NCBI RefSeq assembly: GCF_022179305.1
Contig: NZ_BPQP01000033.1
Coordinates: 1 to 64,000, forward strand
Direction: 5' to 3'
Source: Methylobacterium iners
GTDB lineage: Bacteria > Pseudomonadota > Alphaproteobacteria > Rhizobiales > Beijerinckiaceae
Length of the DNA stretch: 64,000 bases
This document shows positions 56,772 to 64,000 of this stretch, piece by piece. A model generated the notes under the pieces. The model saw nothing but the letters and a program-made list of their open reading frames with translations. It was not told where the DNA came from and searched no databases. How positions within the stretch are numbered: the first letter of the stretch is position 1; each line of letters starts with the position of its first letter. Position numbers and translations under genes: made by a program.

Positions 56772-56951
56772 ATGACCCGGGACCAACTCGCCGCCGAACT
56801 GAAGCGCATCGCCACCGCCCATGTCGGCGACATCGAGCGGGCGGTGAAGGACGGCCACAAGACCATTGCGCTGAACGAGATCGCCGAACTCAACCGTCAC
56901 CTCAAGGCGCTCGCCGCCGCCGTGAAGGCGAAGCCCGTGGTGCGCGCCTGA
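56772..56951 (+). CDS. Small conserved-type protein of unknown function
   Basis: 59 residues from ATG 56772, preceded by CAGGAG. MTRDQLAAELKRIATAHVGDIERAVKDGHKTIALNEIAELNRHLKALAAAVKAK is two amphipathic helices, with no signal or TM. No named family was recognised. An earlier ATG at 56757 adds five residues. Regular codon bias and ribosome site support it as a gene. Confidence 0.6.
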   Translation: MTRDQLAAELKRIATAHVGDIERAVKDGHKTIALNEIAELNRHLKALAAAVKAKPVVRA

Positions 56952-57079
56952 GGCGATGACGAACCTGATCAGGTCCGCCGGTGCAAATCGTCCCGCCGCC
57001 TTGATTCCTACTCCCCAGCACCAGAGTTTCGGAGGGCGGGGCCGCGAGCCTCGATCATGAGCCCGAGCTGACACCACCC

Positions 57080-57934
57080 ATGCCGATCGAGATCCCGGCC
57101 CGCCTTCGCGCCCTCCTGCCCCGCCGCTGGCGCGAGCGACCGCCGCGGGTCGCGGTGATCCGGCTCAGCGGCGCGATCGGCGCGGTCTCCCCCTTCCGCT
57201 CGGGGCTCTCGATGGCAGGGGTCGCGGGCAGCCTGGAGCGCGGCTTCACCATGCCGGGTGTCGCGGCGGTCGCCCTCGTCATCAACTCGCCGGGCGGCTC
57301 GGCGGCGCAGTCGCACCTCATCCATCAGCGCATCCGGTCGCTTGCTGCGGAGAAGGGGCTGCCGGTCCTTGCCTTCGTCGAGGATGTCGCCGCGTCGGGC
57401 GGCTATATGATCGCCTGCGCGGCCGACGAGATCCACGCCGATCCGGCCTCCCTCGTCGGATCGATCGGCGTCGTCTCGGCGGGTTTCGGCTTCGACCGGC
57501 TGATCGAGCGCATCGGCGTCGAGCGGCGCGTCCACACGCAGGGCGAGGCCAAGGCCATGCTCGATCCCTTCCGCCCGGAGGACCCGGCCGATGTCGCCCG
57601 GCTCAAGGTGATCCAGGCCGACGTCCAGGAGCTGTTCACGGCCCTCGTCACGGCACGCAGGCCCAAGCTCGATCCCGAGGAGAAGCTGTTCACCGGCGCC
57701 GTCTGGACCGGCCGGCAGGCGCTCGGCCTCGGTCTCGTCGACGGCCTCGGCGACGTGCGTTCGGTCCTGCGGTCCCGGTTCGGGGAGAAGGTGGCGCTCA
57801 AGGTCGTCGCCGAGAAGCAGGGCTCGCTGGTGGCGCGGCTGCTGCGGCGTGCCAATCCGGGCAGCACGGGACTCGCCGAGGAGGCGCTGGCCGCGATCGC
57901 GGAGCGGGCGGCCTGGGCTCGCTACGGTCTTTGA
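57080..57934 (+). CDS. S49-family signal peptide peptidase (SppA/SohB-like)
   Basis: 284 residues. VAVIRLSGAIGAVSPFRSGLSMAGVAGSLERGF starts the fold. The nucleophile Ser lies in FVEDVAASGGYMIACAADEIHADPASLVGSIGVVS, and the Lys general base in HTQGEAKAMLDPFRPEDPAD. INSPGGSAAQS precedes. Single catalytic domain without a clear N-terminal TM segment (start PIEIPARLRALLPRRWRERPP is basic). It likely degrades membrane signal peptides. Confidence 0.9.
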   Translation: MPIEIPARLRALLPRRWRERPPRVAVIRLSGAIGAVSPFRSGLSMAGVAGSLERGFTMPGVAAVALVINSPGGSAAQSHLIHQRIRSLAAEKGLPVLAFVEDVAASGGYMIACAADEIHADPASLVGSIGVVSAGFGFDRLIERIGVERRVHTQGEAKAMLDPFRPEDPADVARLKVIQADVQELFTALVTARRPKLDPEEKLFTGAVWTGRQALGLGLVDGLGDVRSVLRSRFGEKVALKVVAEKQGSLVARLLRRANPGSTGLAEEALAAIAERAAWARYGL

Positions 57935-57941
57935 GCCGGGA

Positions 57942-58184
57942 TCAGCGGGCCGGCGAGCAGCCGGCGGCGGCATAGCCGGCATAGACGACGCGAACCTTGC
58001 GCACACAGGTCTCGCCCTGGGGCGCTGCGACCGGAGCGATCTCGATCGGCGTCACGGCGGCGGGCATCTGAACGGTCTCGACGCGGTCGGGCGTGGCGAG
58101 CGCGTTCGAGGCGCTGATCACCAGCGGCGTCGCGACGAGGGATGCGGCGACGATGGCGGCGAAAACGGTGAGCGACTGGCGCAT
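57942..58184 (-). CDS. Small secreted protein of unknown function
   Basis: 80 residues from ATG 58184 after AGGACATCAGGACC. The hydrophobic start MRQSLTVFAAIVAASLVATPLVISASNA is a signal peptide. The mature part has a PVAAPQGETCVRKVRVVYAGYAAAGCSPAR end with two cysteines, able to form a disulfide. No family was recognised. It ends 8 bases after the S49 peptidase gene on the opposite strand. Confidence 0.6.
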   Translation of the reverse strand: MRQSLTVFAAIVAASLVATPLVISASNALATPDRVETVQMPAAVTPIEIAPVAAPQGETCVRKVRVVYAGYAAAGCSPAR

Positions 58185-58352
58185 GGTCCTGATGTCCTTG
58201 ACCTTTCGCGCGCCCTTCGGCGCTGCGTGACCCCTTGATTGCTGCGTAAACTTGGCCGCAGCGATGTGGTTCCGGTCGTAAAGGAATTGGGGCGGAAATG
58301 TGTGCGTGGACGCACGGGGGCGTCTGTGAGCGGCTTCCTCGCGCCACCCCAC

Positions 58353-58469
58353 TTGTCGTCCCGGGGCCGGGCAGTGGAGGCTGGGATCTAGAGCCGCCGA
58401 CGCGGCAAACTGAAGAACCACCGATGGTTCCAGGTCCCAAACTCGCCTAGTGCGCCCCGGGATGACAAA
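58353..58469. repeat. Family A inverted repeat, copy 6
   Basis: TTGTCGTCCCGGGGCCGGGC and the right end GCGCCCCGGGATGACAA are inverted. The inner GATCTAGAGCCGCCGACGCGGC region is diverged from the other copies. It is oriented like the other intergenic copies. Confidence 0.85.
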
Positions 58470-58540
58470 GCGGGGGTTGTCACGCCGCTTTGCGATATCC
58501 TCCGCAGCGACGAGGCGTTACCTTGACGCCCATCACGCGT

Positions 58541-58572
58541 CCGCCATAAAGAACCCTCGTTCTTTTCAGCGG
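58541..58572 (+). promoter_or_regulatory. Terminator-like hairpin in the leader of the sulfhydrylase gene
   Basis: CCGC...AAAGAAC-CCTC-GTTCTTT...GCGG is a perfect 7-bp inner stem (58548-58565) inside a 4-bp outer stem. Its T-rich right side ends about 57 bases before the start at 58629. In GC-rich DNA such an A/T stem is notable and could be the expression platform of a sulfur-responsive leader. Confidence 0.5.
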
Positions 58573-58628
58573 ATGATGGACGGGCCGTGCGCCGCGAGCG
58601 AGCGGATGACGGTTCCCAGGAGCAGCCC

Positions 58629-59909
58629 ATGACCGACCGTCTCCCCGGCTTCAACACTCTGGCGATCCATGCCGGCGCGGCGCCCGATGCGACGACGGGG
58701 GCACGGGCGACGCCGATCTATCAGACGACGTCCTTCGTGTTCGACGACGTCGACCACGCCGCCTCGCTGTTCGGGCTGCAGGCCTTCGGCAACATCTATT
58801 CCCGCATCACCAACCCGACCAACGCCGTGCTGGAGGAGCGCATCGCGGCGCTCGAAGGCGGCACGGCCGCGGTGGCGGTCGCCTCGGGCCACGCGGCCGA
58901 GTTCCTGACCATGCACGCCCTGATGCAGCCGGGCGACGAGTTCGTGGCCGCCAACAAGCTCTACGGCGGCTCGATCAACCAGTTCAACCATTCCTACAAG
59001 AACTTCGGCTGGAACGTGGTCTGGGCCGACACCGACGATCCGTCGTCGTTCGAGCGGGCGATCACGGCGCGCACGAAGGCGATCTTCATCGAGAGCATCG
59101 CCAATCCGGGCGGCGTCATCACCGATATCGCGGCGATCGCGCAGATCGCGCGGCGCCACAACATCCCACTCATCGTCGACAACACGATGGCGACTCCCTA
59201 CCTCATCCGCCCCTTCGAGCACGGCGCCGACATCGTCGTGCACTCGGCCACCAAGTTCCTGGGCGGCCACGGCAATTCGATCGGCGGGCTCGTCGTCGAC
59301 GGCGGCACCTTCCCCTGGGCGGGGGACGACCGCTACCCGATGCTGTCGGGGCCGCGGCCGGAATACGGCGGCATGGTCCTGTCCGAGACCTTCGGCAATT
59401 TCGGCTTCGCCATCGCGATCCGGGTGCTGGGCCTGCGCGACCTCGGGCCGGCCCTCTCGCCCTTCAACGCCTTCATGATCCTGACCGGCATCGAGACCCT
59501 GCCCCTGCGCATGCAGCGCCACTCGGACAACGCCCTCGTCGTGGCCACCCATCTTCAGGGCCACGAGGCCGTTTCCTGGGTCAGCTATCCGGGCCTCGAG
59601 ACCGACCGCTACCACCAGCTCGCTCGGCGCTACACGCCCAACGGAGCCGGCGCGGTCTTCACCTTCGGCCTGAAAGGCGGTTACGAGGCGGGCGTCAAGC
59701 TCGTCTCGAACCTGCAGCTCTTCTCGCACCTGGCCAATATCGGCGACACCCGCTCCCTGGTGATCCATCCCGCCTCGACGACCCACCGCCAGCTCACCGA
59801 CGCGCAGAAGACGGCCGCGGGCGCCGGGCCGGAGGTCGTCCGGCTGTCCATCGGCATCGAGGACCCCGCGGACCTGATCGACGACCTGAATTCAGCGCTA
59901 AGCGCCTGA
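58629..59909 (+). CDS. metY: O-acetylhomoserine/O-succinylhomoserine sulfhydrylase-type PLP enzyme
   Basis: 426 residues from ATG 58629. Cys/Met metabolism PLP family: [74 protein letters not shown] lysine is in [56 protein letters not shown] follows, then [30 protein letters not shown]. The [10 protein letters not shown]-type motif and length fit MetY. It makes homocysteine from acylhomoserine and sulfide. A second, related enzyme lies 0.7 kb downstream. Confidence 0.92.
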   Translation: MTDRLPGFNTLAIHAGAAPDATTGARATPIYQTTSFVFDDVDHAASLFGLQAFGNIYSRITNPTNAVLEERIAALEGGTAAVAVASGHAAEFLTMHALMQPGDEFVAANKLYGGSINQFNHSYKNFGWNVVWADTDDPSSFERAITARTKAIFIESIANPGGVITDIAAIAQIARRHNIPLIVDNTMATPYLIRPFEHGADIVVHSATKFLGGHGNSIGGLVVDGGTFPWAGDDRYPMLSGPRPEYGGMVLSETFGNFGFAIAIRVLGLRDLGPALSPFNAFMILTGIETLPLRMQRHSDNALVVATHLQGHEAVSWVSYPGLETDRYHQLARRYTPNGAGAVFTFGLKGGYEAGVKLVSNLQLFSHLANIGDTRSLVIHPASTTHRQLTDAQKTAAGAGPEVVRLSIGIEDPADLIDDLNSALSA

Positions 59910-59978
59910 GATCGTTCGCGTTAACCGGCCATTTACCATGACGCCTCCAAGCTCCCCACCGTCACCGGAGGGGCGGGA

Positions 59979-60140
59979 ATGTCGGGTTTCGAATGGGCGG
60001 CGTATCTCAGCGACGGCCTTGTCGGCTGCGCGGTGATCGCGGGAATCTTCATCACGGGCTGGGCGCTCGGCGCACGCGCCGGGGCGCCTGCGACCCCAGG
60101 GCCGGGCCCCGTTCTTGACGCGTCCGGCCACGGGGAATAG
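59979..60140 (+). CDS. Small single-pass membrane protein
   Basis: 53 residues from ATG 59979 preceded by GGAGGGGCGGGA. One TM helix (LSDGLVGCAVIAGIFITGWALGARAG) is followed by a short Pro/Gly-rich tail. It was found by reading the gap between metY and the receiver gene. No family was recognised. The strong ribosome site and helix support it. Confidence 0.55.
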   Translation: MSGFEWAAYLSDGLVGCAVIAGIFITGWALGARAGAPATPGPGPVLDASGHGE

Positions 60141-60179
60141 GCCCCGCCAAACGGCACCTGAGAGATCGACACGCCACCG

Positions 60180-60566
60180 ATGACGCAGCAGCCTCCCGAA
60201 CCGCCCGTCGTCCTCCTCGTCGAAGACGACGGCCTGCTTCTGATGGAAGCCTCGGATACGCTGAGCGAGGCGGGCTTCACGGTGGTCGAGGCCTCCCATG
60301 CCGACAAGGCCTTGAAGGTTCTGGAGAACCGCGACGACGTCGAGGTCCTGATGACCGACGTGGACATGCCGCAGGGCTCGATGGACGGCTTCGCGCTGGC
60401 CCGCCTCGTGGCGCATCGCTGGCCGGCGATACCCGTCCTCGTCGTCTCCGGCATGGGCACGCCCGGGCCGCACGACATGCCGGACGGCGCCCGCTTCATC
60501 CCCAAGCCCTACGAGCCGACGACACTGGTGCGGACCTTGCGGGCCTTCACCCGGCGCGCCGCCTGA
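60180..60566 (+). CDS. Stand-alone response regulator receiver protein
   Basis: 128 residues consisting only of a CheY-like receiver: VVLLVEDDGLLLMEASDTLSEAGFTVVEASHADKALKVL has the acidic pair. The phosphoacceptor Asp is in VLMTDVDMPQGSMDGFALARLV, and the late Lys in FIPKPYEPTTLVRTLRAFTR. No output domain or adjacent kinase. It lies between two sulfhydrylase genes, 27 bases before the second. The target is unknown. Confidence 0.92.
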   Translation: MTQQPPEPPVVLLVEDDGLLLMEASDTLSEAGFTVVEASHADKALKVLENRDDVEVLMTDVDMPQGSMDGFALARLVAHRWPAIPVLVVSGMGTPGPHDMPDGARFIPKPYEPTTLVRTLRAFTRRAA

Positions 60567-60593
60567 TCCCTTTCTCCTGACGGAAGGCCCCCG

Positions 60594-61889
60594 ATGGCCA
60601 CCGAGACAACGACCCACCGCTTCGCGACGCAGGCCGTCCATGCCGGCGCCGCGCCCGATCCGGCGACCGGCGCGCGGGTGCAGCCGATCTACTTCACGAA
60701 CGGCTTCGTGTTCGAGTCGACGGAGCAGGCGGCGGACATCTTCGCGATGCGCCGCACCGGCTTCTCCTATTCCCGCGGCTCGAACCCGACGGTCGCCGCG
60801 CTTGAGCGCCGCGTCGCCGCGCTGGAGGGTGCCAAGGCGGCCGTGGCCGTCTCCTCCGGGCAATCCGCGGTGCTGCTCGTCCTGATGACGCTGATGAAGA
60901 GCGGCGACGCCTACGTCGCGTCGTCCCGTCTGTTCGGCGGCTCGCTCGGCCTGATGCGCCGCCTAGACGGGCGCTACGATCTCAAGCCGCAATTCGCGAA
61001 AGGATTGACGCCGGCAGACTTCGAGGCGGCGATCACGCCGGACACCAAGGCGATCATCTGCGAGTCGATCGTCAACCCTTGCGCCACCGTGATGGACCTC
61101 GAGGGCATCGCCGAGGTGGCGCGCCGCCACAACCTGCCGCTCGTCGTCGACAACACCCTCGCCTCCCCGGCTCTCATCAGGCCGATCGAGCACGGCGCCG
61201 ACATCGTGGTGCATTCCACCTCGAAGTTCCTGGGCGGCGCCGGCCAGACCATCGGCGGCATGATCTGCGACGCCGGCCGCTTCGACTGGAAGGCGGCAGG
61301 TTCGCGCTACAATCTCATCAACGAGCCCTGGCCCGATTACGACGGCCTGGTGATCACGGAGCGCTTTCCGGAGATCAGCTTCGCCGTCGCCTGTCGCCTG
61401 TTCGGCCTGCGCGACCTCGGCCCCGGCCTCTCGCCGATGAACGCCTTCCTGACGCTGACCGGCATCGAGACGCTGCCCCTGCGGATGGAGCGCCACTGCG
61501 CGAATGCCAAGGCGGTGGCGGCCTACCTGAAGGACCATCCCGCGGTCGAATGGGTGAGCTACCCCGCCCTGCCCGGCCAGCCCGGCGAGGCGCTCGCCGC
61601 CCGCTACGTCCCGCAGGGTCCGGGCTCGATCTTCACCTTCGCCCTGAAGGGCGGCGAGCCGGCCGCGGTGAAGTTCATCATGTCCCTGGAGCTGATCTCC
61701 CACCTCGTGAACATCGGCGAGATCAAGTCGCTGGCGATCCACCCCGCGACGACGACGCACCGGCAGCTCGACGACGCGGACAAGCGCGCGGCCTGCGTCG
61801 GACCGGAGGCGGTCCGCCTCTCGGTCGGGCTGGAGAACGTGGAAGACCTCATCGCCGACATCGCCCAGGCGCTGGCGCAGGTCGGCTGA
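60594..61889 (+). CDS. Second acylhomoserine sulfhydrylase-type PLP enzyme
   Basis: 431 residues. It shows the same architecture as the upstream paralogue but with differences: FYSRGSNPT-like FSYSRGSNPTVAALERRVAALEGAKAAVAVSSGQSAVLLVLMTL, and PLP-Lys in [53 protein letters not shown] and IMSLELISHLVNIGEIKSLAIHPATTTHRQL follow. It may prefer another acyl-homoserine or sulfur donor. Overall similarity to the first copy suggests an old duplication. Confidence 0.9.
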   Translation: MATETTTHRFATQAVHAGAAPDPATGARVQPIYFTNGFVFESTEQAADIFAMRRTGFSYSRGSNPTVAALERRVAALEGAKAAVAVSSGQSAVLLVLMTLMKSGDAYVASSRLFGGSLGLMRRLDGRYDLKPQFAKGLTPADFEAAITPDTKAIICESIVNPCATVMDLEGIAEVARRHNLPLVVDNTLASPALIRPIEHGADIVVHSTSKFLGGAGQTIGGMICDAGRFDWKAAGSRYNLINEPWPDYDGLVITERFPEISFAVACRLFGLRDLGPGLSPMNAFLTLTGIETLPLRMERHCANAKAVAAYLKDHPAVEWVSYPALPGQPGEALAARYVPQGPGSIFTFALKGGEPAAVKFIMSLELISHLVNIGEIKSLAIHPATTTHRQLDDADKRAACVGPEAVRLSVGLENVEDLIADIAQALAQVG

Positions 61890-61892
61890 GCC

Positions 61893-64000
61893 TCAGGCGA
61901 TCTTCAGCTCGCCCGTCGGCAACGACGTATCGAAGGCGAGGTCGGGGCGGTTCGCCAGGAACCACGGCACCCGGCTCGGCGGCATCGGCTTGCTGTAGAG
62001 ATAGCCCTGCGCACAGGCGCAACCCTGACCCTTCAGGAAGCGGGCCTGGGCCGGTGTCTCGACGCCCTCGGCCGTGACGGCGAGGCCGAGGCTGAGACCG
62101 AGCTGCAGCACGGCCGCGACGATGGCCGCGTCGTCGGCGTCGCGCTCGAGGTCGCGCACGAAGCTGCGGTCGATCTTGATCTCGTCGACCGGGTACTGCT
62201 TCAGGTGGGTCAGCGAGGCGTAGCCCGTGCCGAAATCGTCGAGCGCGACGCGGATCCCGGCCCGGTGGAGCGTCTCCAGGACGGGCGCGACCCGGTCGCC
62301 GTGGCCGCCGAGCAGGACGGTCTCCGTCACCTCCACACCGATCCGATCGCGGTCGAGGCCGGCGCTCGCCAGATCGGCGAGCAGGCTCTCCGCAAAGTCG
62401 GCTTCGGCGAACTGCGCCGAGGACAGGTTGATGAACACGCGGCCGGGATCGAGACCCGCCCCGACCCAGCCCGCGACATCGGCGAAGATCTGCCGCATCA
62501 GACACCGGCCCAGGGCGGCGCCGATCTCGGGATCGTCGAACGCGTCGGCGAAGGCGAAGGGCGCGAGCAGGCCGCGCGTGGGATGGCACCAGCGCGCCAG
62601 CGCCTCGAAGCCGACGATGTCGTTCGTCTGCAGGTCGACCTTCGGCTGATAATGCGGGAGGAGGCCGCCCTCCTGGAGCGCGATGCGCATCTCCCGGATC
62701 ACGGTGACCCGCTCCTCGATGCGTACTCGCAGGACGGGCGTGAACATCGTGGCACGGTTTCGGCCAGCGCCCTTCGCCGCGTAAAGGGCGAGGTCGGCGT
62801 TCGTGAAGAGGTCCGCCGCGTTGCCGGCATGCTCGGGAAACAGCGCGAGCCCGAGGCTTGCCTGCGGCACCACGGTCCGGCCGGCGATCGGCAAGCCGAG
62901 GCTCAGCACCGCGTGGATCTCCTCAGCGAGCGCGTGAAGTCGACAGGACGGTTGTTCCGCGTCAACCTCACAGGGTGAGATGACCACGAACTCGTCGCCC
63001 CCCAGCCGTGCAACGAGTTCGCCCGGCCGCAAGGTGCCGGCGAGACGGCGTGCGACCTCCTTGAGCAGGGTGTCGCCGGCCTCGTGCCCCAGGGTGTCGT
63101 TGACCTCCTTGAAGGCGTCGAGATCAATCAGAACGAGGCCGACATGCGAGCCCGCAGCCTCGGCCGAGGCCAGGGCGGCATCGAGGGTGACTTGGAACAG
63201 GGCCCGGTTCGGCAGACCCGTCAACGCATCGTGGTGCGCGGCCTCGCGGACCGCCTGTTCGGCGCGCTTACGGTTCGTAATGTCGACGAGGCTCGACACG
63301 ACGCAGAGCTCCCCGCCCAGTTCCACCTCCTCGGCCGAGATCAGAACGTCGCTTTCCACGCCCCCGGCCGAATGAACCGGGATCTCCAGATCGCGGACGG
63401 TGCCTTCCCGCTCGATCTCGGCCTGGACCCGCCGACGTGCCTGGATCGGCGTCAGGTCGCGCGTGGTGATGGTCCCTAGGGCCTCGCTCCCATCAATCCC
63501 GAAGAAGCGCAGAGCGGCATCGTTCATGCTCGCGATCCGGCCTGTCGCCGCGGAGGAGACCACGATCGGAATCGGTACCGCCTTGAACATCGTCTCGAAC
63601 AGGCGGCGGTTCTCCGCCAGTTCGTCATTGGCGCGGCGTCCGGCCTCGGCCGCCATCCATTCCATCCGCCGCAGCCTGTTCCCGCGGACGAGGAGAAGCA
63701 CCAGCGCGGTGTTGACCACGGCGACGGACGCGACGAGCGCCACCGGCATCGCGGGCATCGACCGCAGGACGTGCACCGTGAGCAGGGCCACCGCACAGAA
63801 CAGGGCGCTGAGCGACGTCCACCGGAAGCTCATCGGAATGACGAGCAGGTAGATCGCGGGAAGGATCAAGGTGACGAAGGGGTCGATCGTGGGGCGCAGC
63901 GTGCAGAGGGCGGCGACGGCCACGGTCGTGACGAGCGCCCAGGCGAGCAGGATGCCCTGGAGGCGCGGGAAGGTTGCGACGCTACGGGCTGCGAGGAACG
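61893..64000 (-). CDS. Membrane PAS-GGDEF-EAL protein, start beyond window
   Basis: The frame stays open to the right edge, so the N-terminus is missing. Visible in order: hydrophobic membrane helices (TLILPAIYLLVIPMSF; MAVALVASVAVVNTALVLLLV), a PAS domain (FETMFKAVPIPIVVSSAATGRIASMNDAALRFFG), a GGDEF domain with intact RLGGDEFVVIS, and an EAL domain. The EAL domain has GFEALARWCHP, a VFINLSSAQF loop, TETVLL, and DDFGTGYASLTHLKQYPVDEIKID. Both c-di-GMP synthase and phosphodiesterase signatures look intact. The inhibitory-site position upstream of GGDEF reads RPGE instead of RxxD. Confidence 0.93.
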   Translation of the reverse strand, partial: FLAARSVATFPRLQGILLAWALVTTVAVAALCTLRPTIDPFVTLILPAIYLLVIPMSFRWTSLSALFCAVALLTVHVLRSMPAMPVALVASVAVVNTALVLLLVRGNRLRRMEWMAAEAGRRANDELAENRRLFETMFKAVPIPIVVSSAATGRIASMNDAALRFFGIDGSEALGTITTRDLTPIQARRRVQAEIEREGTVRDLEIPVHSAGGVESDVLISAEEVELGGELCVVSSLVDITNRKRAEQAVREAAHHDALTGLPNRALFQVTLDAALASAEAAGSHVGLVLIDLDAFKEVNDTLGHEAGDTLLKEVARRLAGTLRPGELVARLGGDEFVVISPCEVDAEQPSCRLHALAEEIHAVLSLGLPIAGRTVVPQASLGLALFPEHAGNAADLFTNADLALYAAKGAGRNRATMFTPVLRVRIEERVTVIREMRIALQEGGLLPHYQPKVDLQTNDIVGFEALARWCHPTRGLLAPFAFADAFDDPEIGAALGRCLMRQIFADVAGWVGAGLDPGRVFINLSSAQFAEADFAESLLADLASAGLDRDRIGVEVTETVLLGGHGDRVAPVLETLHRAGIRVALDDFGTGYASLTHLKQYPVDEIKIDRSFVRDLERDADDAAIVAAVLQLGLSLGLAVTAEGVETPAQARFLKGQGCACAQGYLYSKPMPPSRVPWFLANRPDLAFDTSLPTGELKIA

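Larger units (their letters stand above)
58185..58628. other. Intergenic region with repeat and leader hairpin
   Basis: The gap between the small secreted protein and the first sulfhydrylase gene has three parts: a family A repeat (58353-58469), a structured stretch (58490-58575), and the start site of the sulfhydrylase gene. I found no other gene. Confidence 0.5.

Noticed and set aside
58490-58628. SAM-II riboswitch before the sulfhydrylase gene
   Set aside because: The expected core motifs (a conserved U-rich loop and a downstream pseudoknot strand such as GCTAAA) could not be located.

Overview
The window is about 64 kb of GC-rich alphaproteobacterial chromosome. It contains a complete serine-cycle C1 assimilation cluster (sgaA, hprA, mtdA, fchA, mtkA, mtkB, ppc, mclA), whose content and order are those known from Methylobacterium/Methylorubrum. 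Other features fit the Hyphomicrobiales: a short-form ProRS, LolD with a single Lol permease, and methylmalonyl/ethylmalonyl-CoA epimerase followed by a DUF1467 gene. I see no rRNA, tRNA, CRISPR array, transposase or phage gene, so the window looks like core chromosome with lineage-specific genes between housekeeping operons.

Layout. 1-5.7 kb: the distal end of the nuo (complex I) operon, nuoJ(partial)KLMN. 5.7-9.3 kb: birA, RNase J, the acyl-CoA epimerase and a DUF1467 membrane protein. 9.4-15 kb: a FucP-like sugar transporter, proS, the Lol lipoprotein exporter genes and a 34-residue membrane peptide. 15-23.6 kb: dnaE, chaC, a lipoprotein, recO, parC and infA, with a perfect ParB-binding parS sequence between recO and parC. 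23.9-28 kb: a periplasmic binding protein divergent from a four-gene molybdenum-hydroxylase maturation cluster. 28-32 kb: DUF2256, a ParD/ParE module, a formyltransferase-fold gene, and an SDR gene translationally coupled to an FeS photolyase. 32-44.3 kb: a bcsS gene broken by one stop codon, moaB, a radical SAM gene, rnhB, an SDR, a DMT permease, several unknowns, a PRISE-type reductase, a TAXI-like binding protein, and a glycosyltransferase/metallophosphatase pair. 44.2-55.6 kb: the serine cycle and a GlcG/HbpS-like gene, closed by a strong intrinsic terminator. 55.6-64 kb: an outer-membrane beta-barrel, small proteins, an S49 peptidase, two related PLP sulfhydrylases with a receiver protein between them, and a GGDEF-EAL protein leaving the right edge.

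How the genes work together. FchA and MtdA interconvert methenyl-H4F, methylene-H4F and their reduced forms. SgaA, HprA and Ppc carry the C3 to C4 part of the serine cycle. MtkAB activates malate and MclA cleaves malyl-CoA to glyoxylate and acetyl-CoA. The epimerase near 8.6 kb belongs to the ethylmalonyl-CoA route that regenerates glyoxylate in such organisms. Complex I supplies respiratory energy.

The most unusual features are non-coding or structural: the isolated perfect parS; a palindromic repeat inserted in frame inside birA; at least six copies of one intergenic inverted repeat and two of another, one of which has swallowed a pair of perfect palindromes; structured leaders before sgaA, mtkA and the first sulfhydrylase gene; and a single nonsense codon in bcsS. 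I found no convincing novel multi-gene defence or biosynthetic system.
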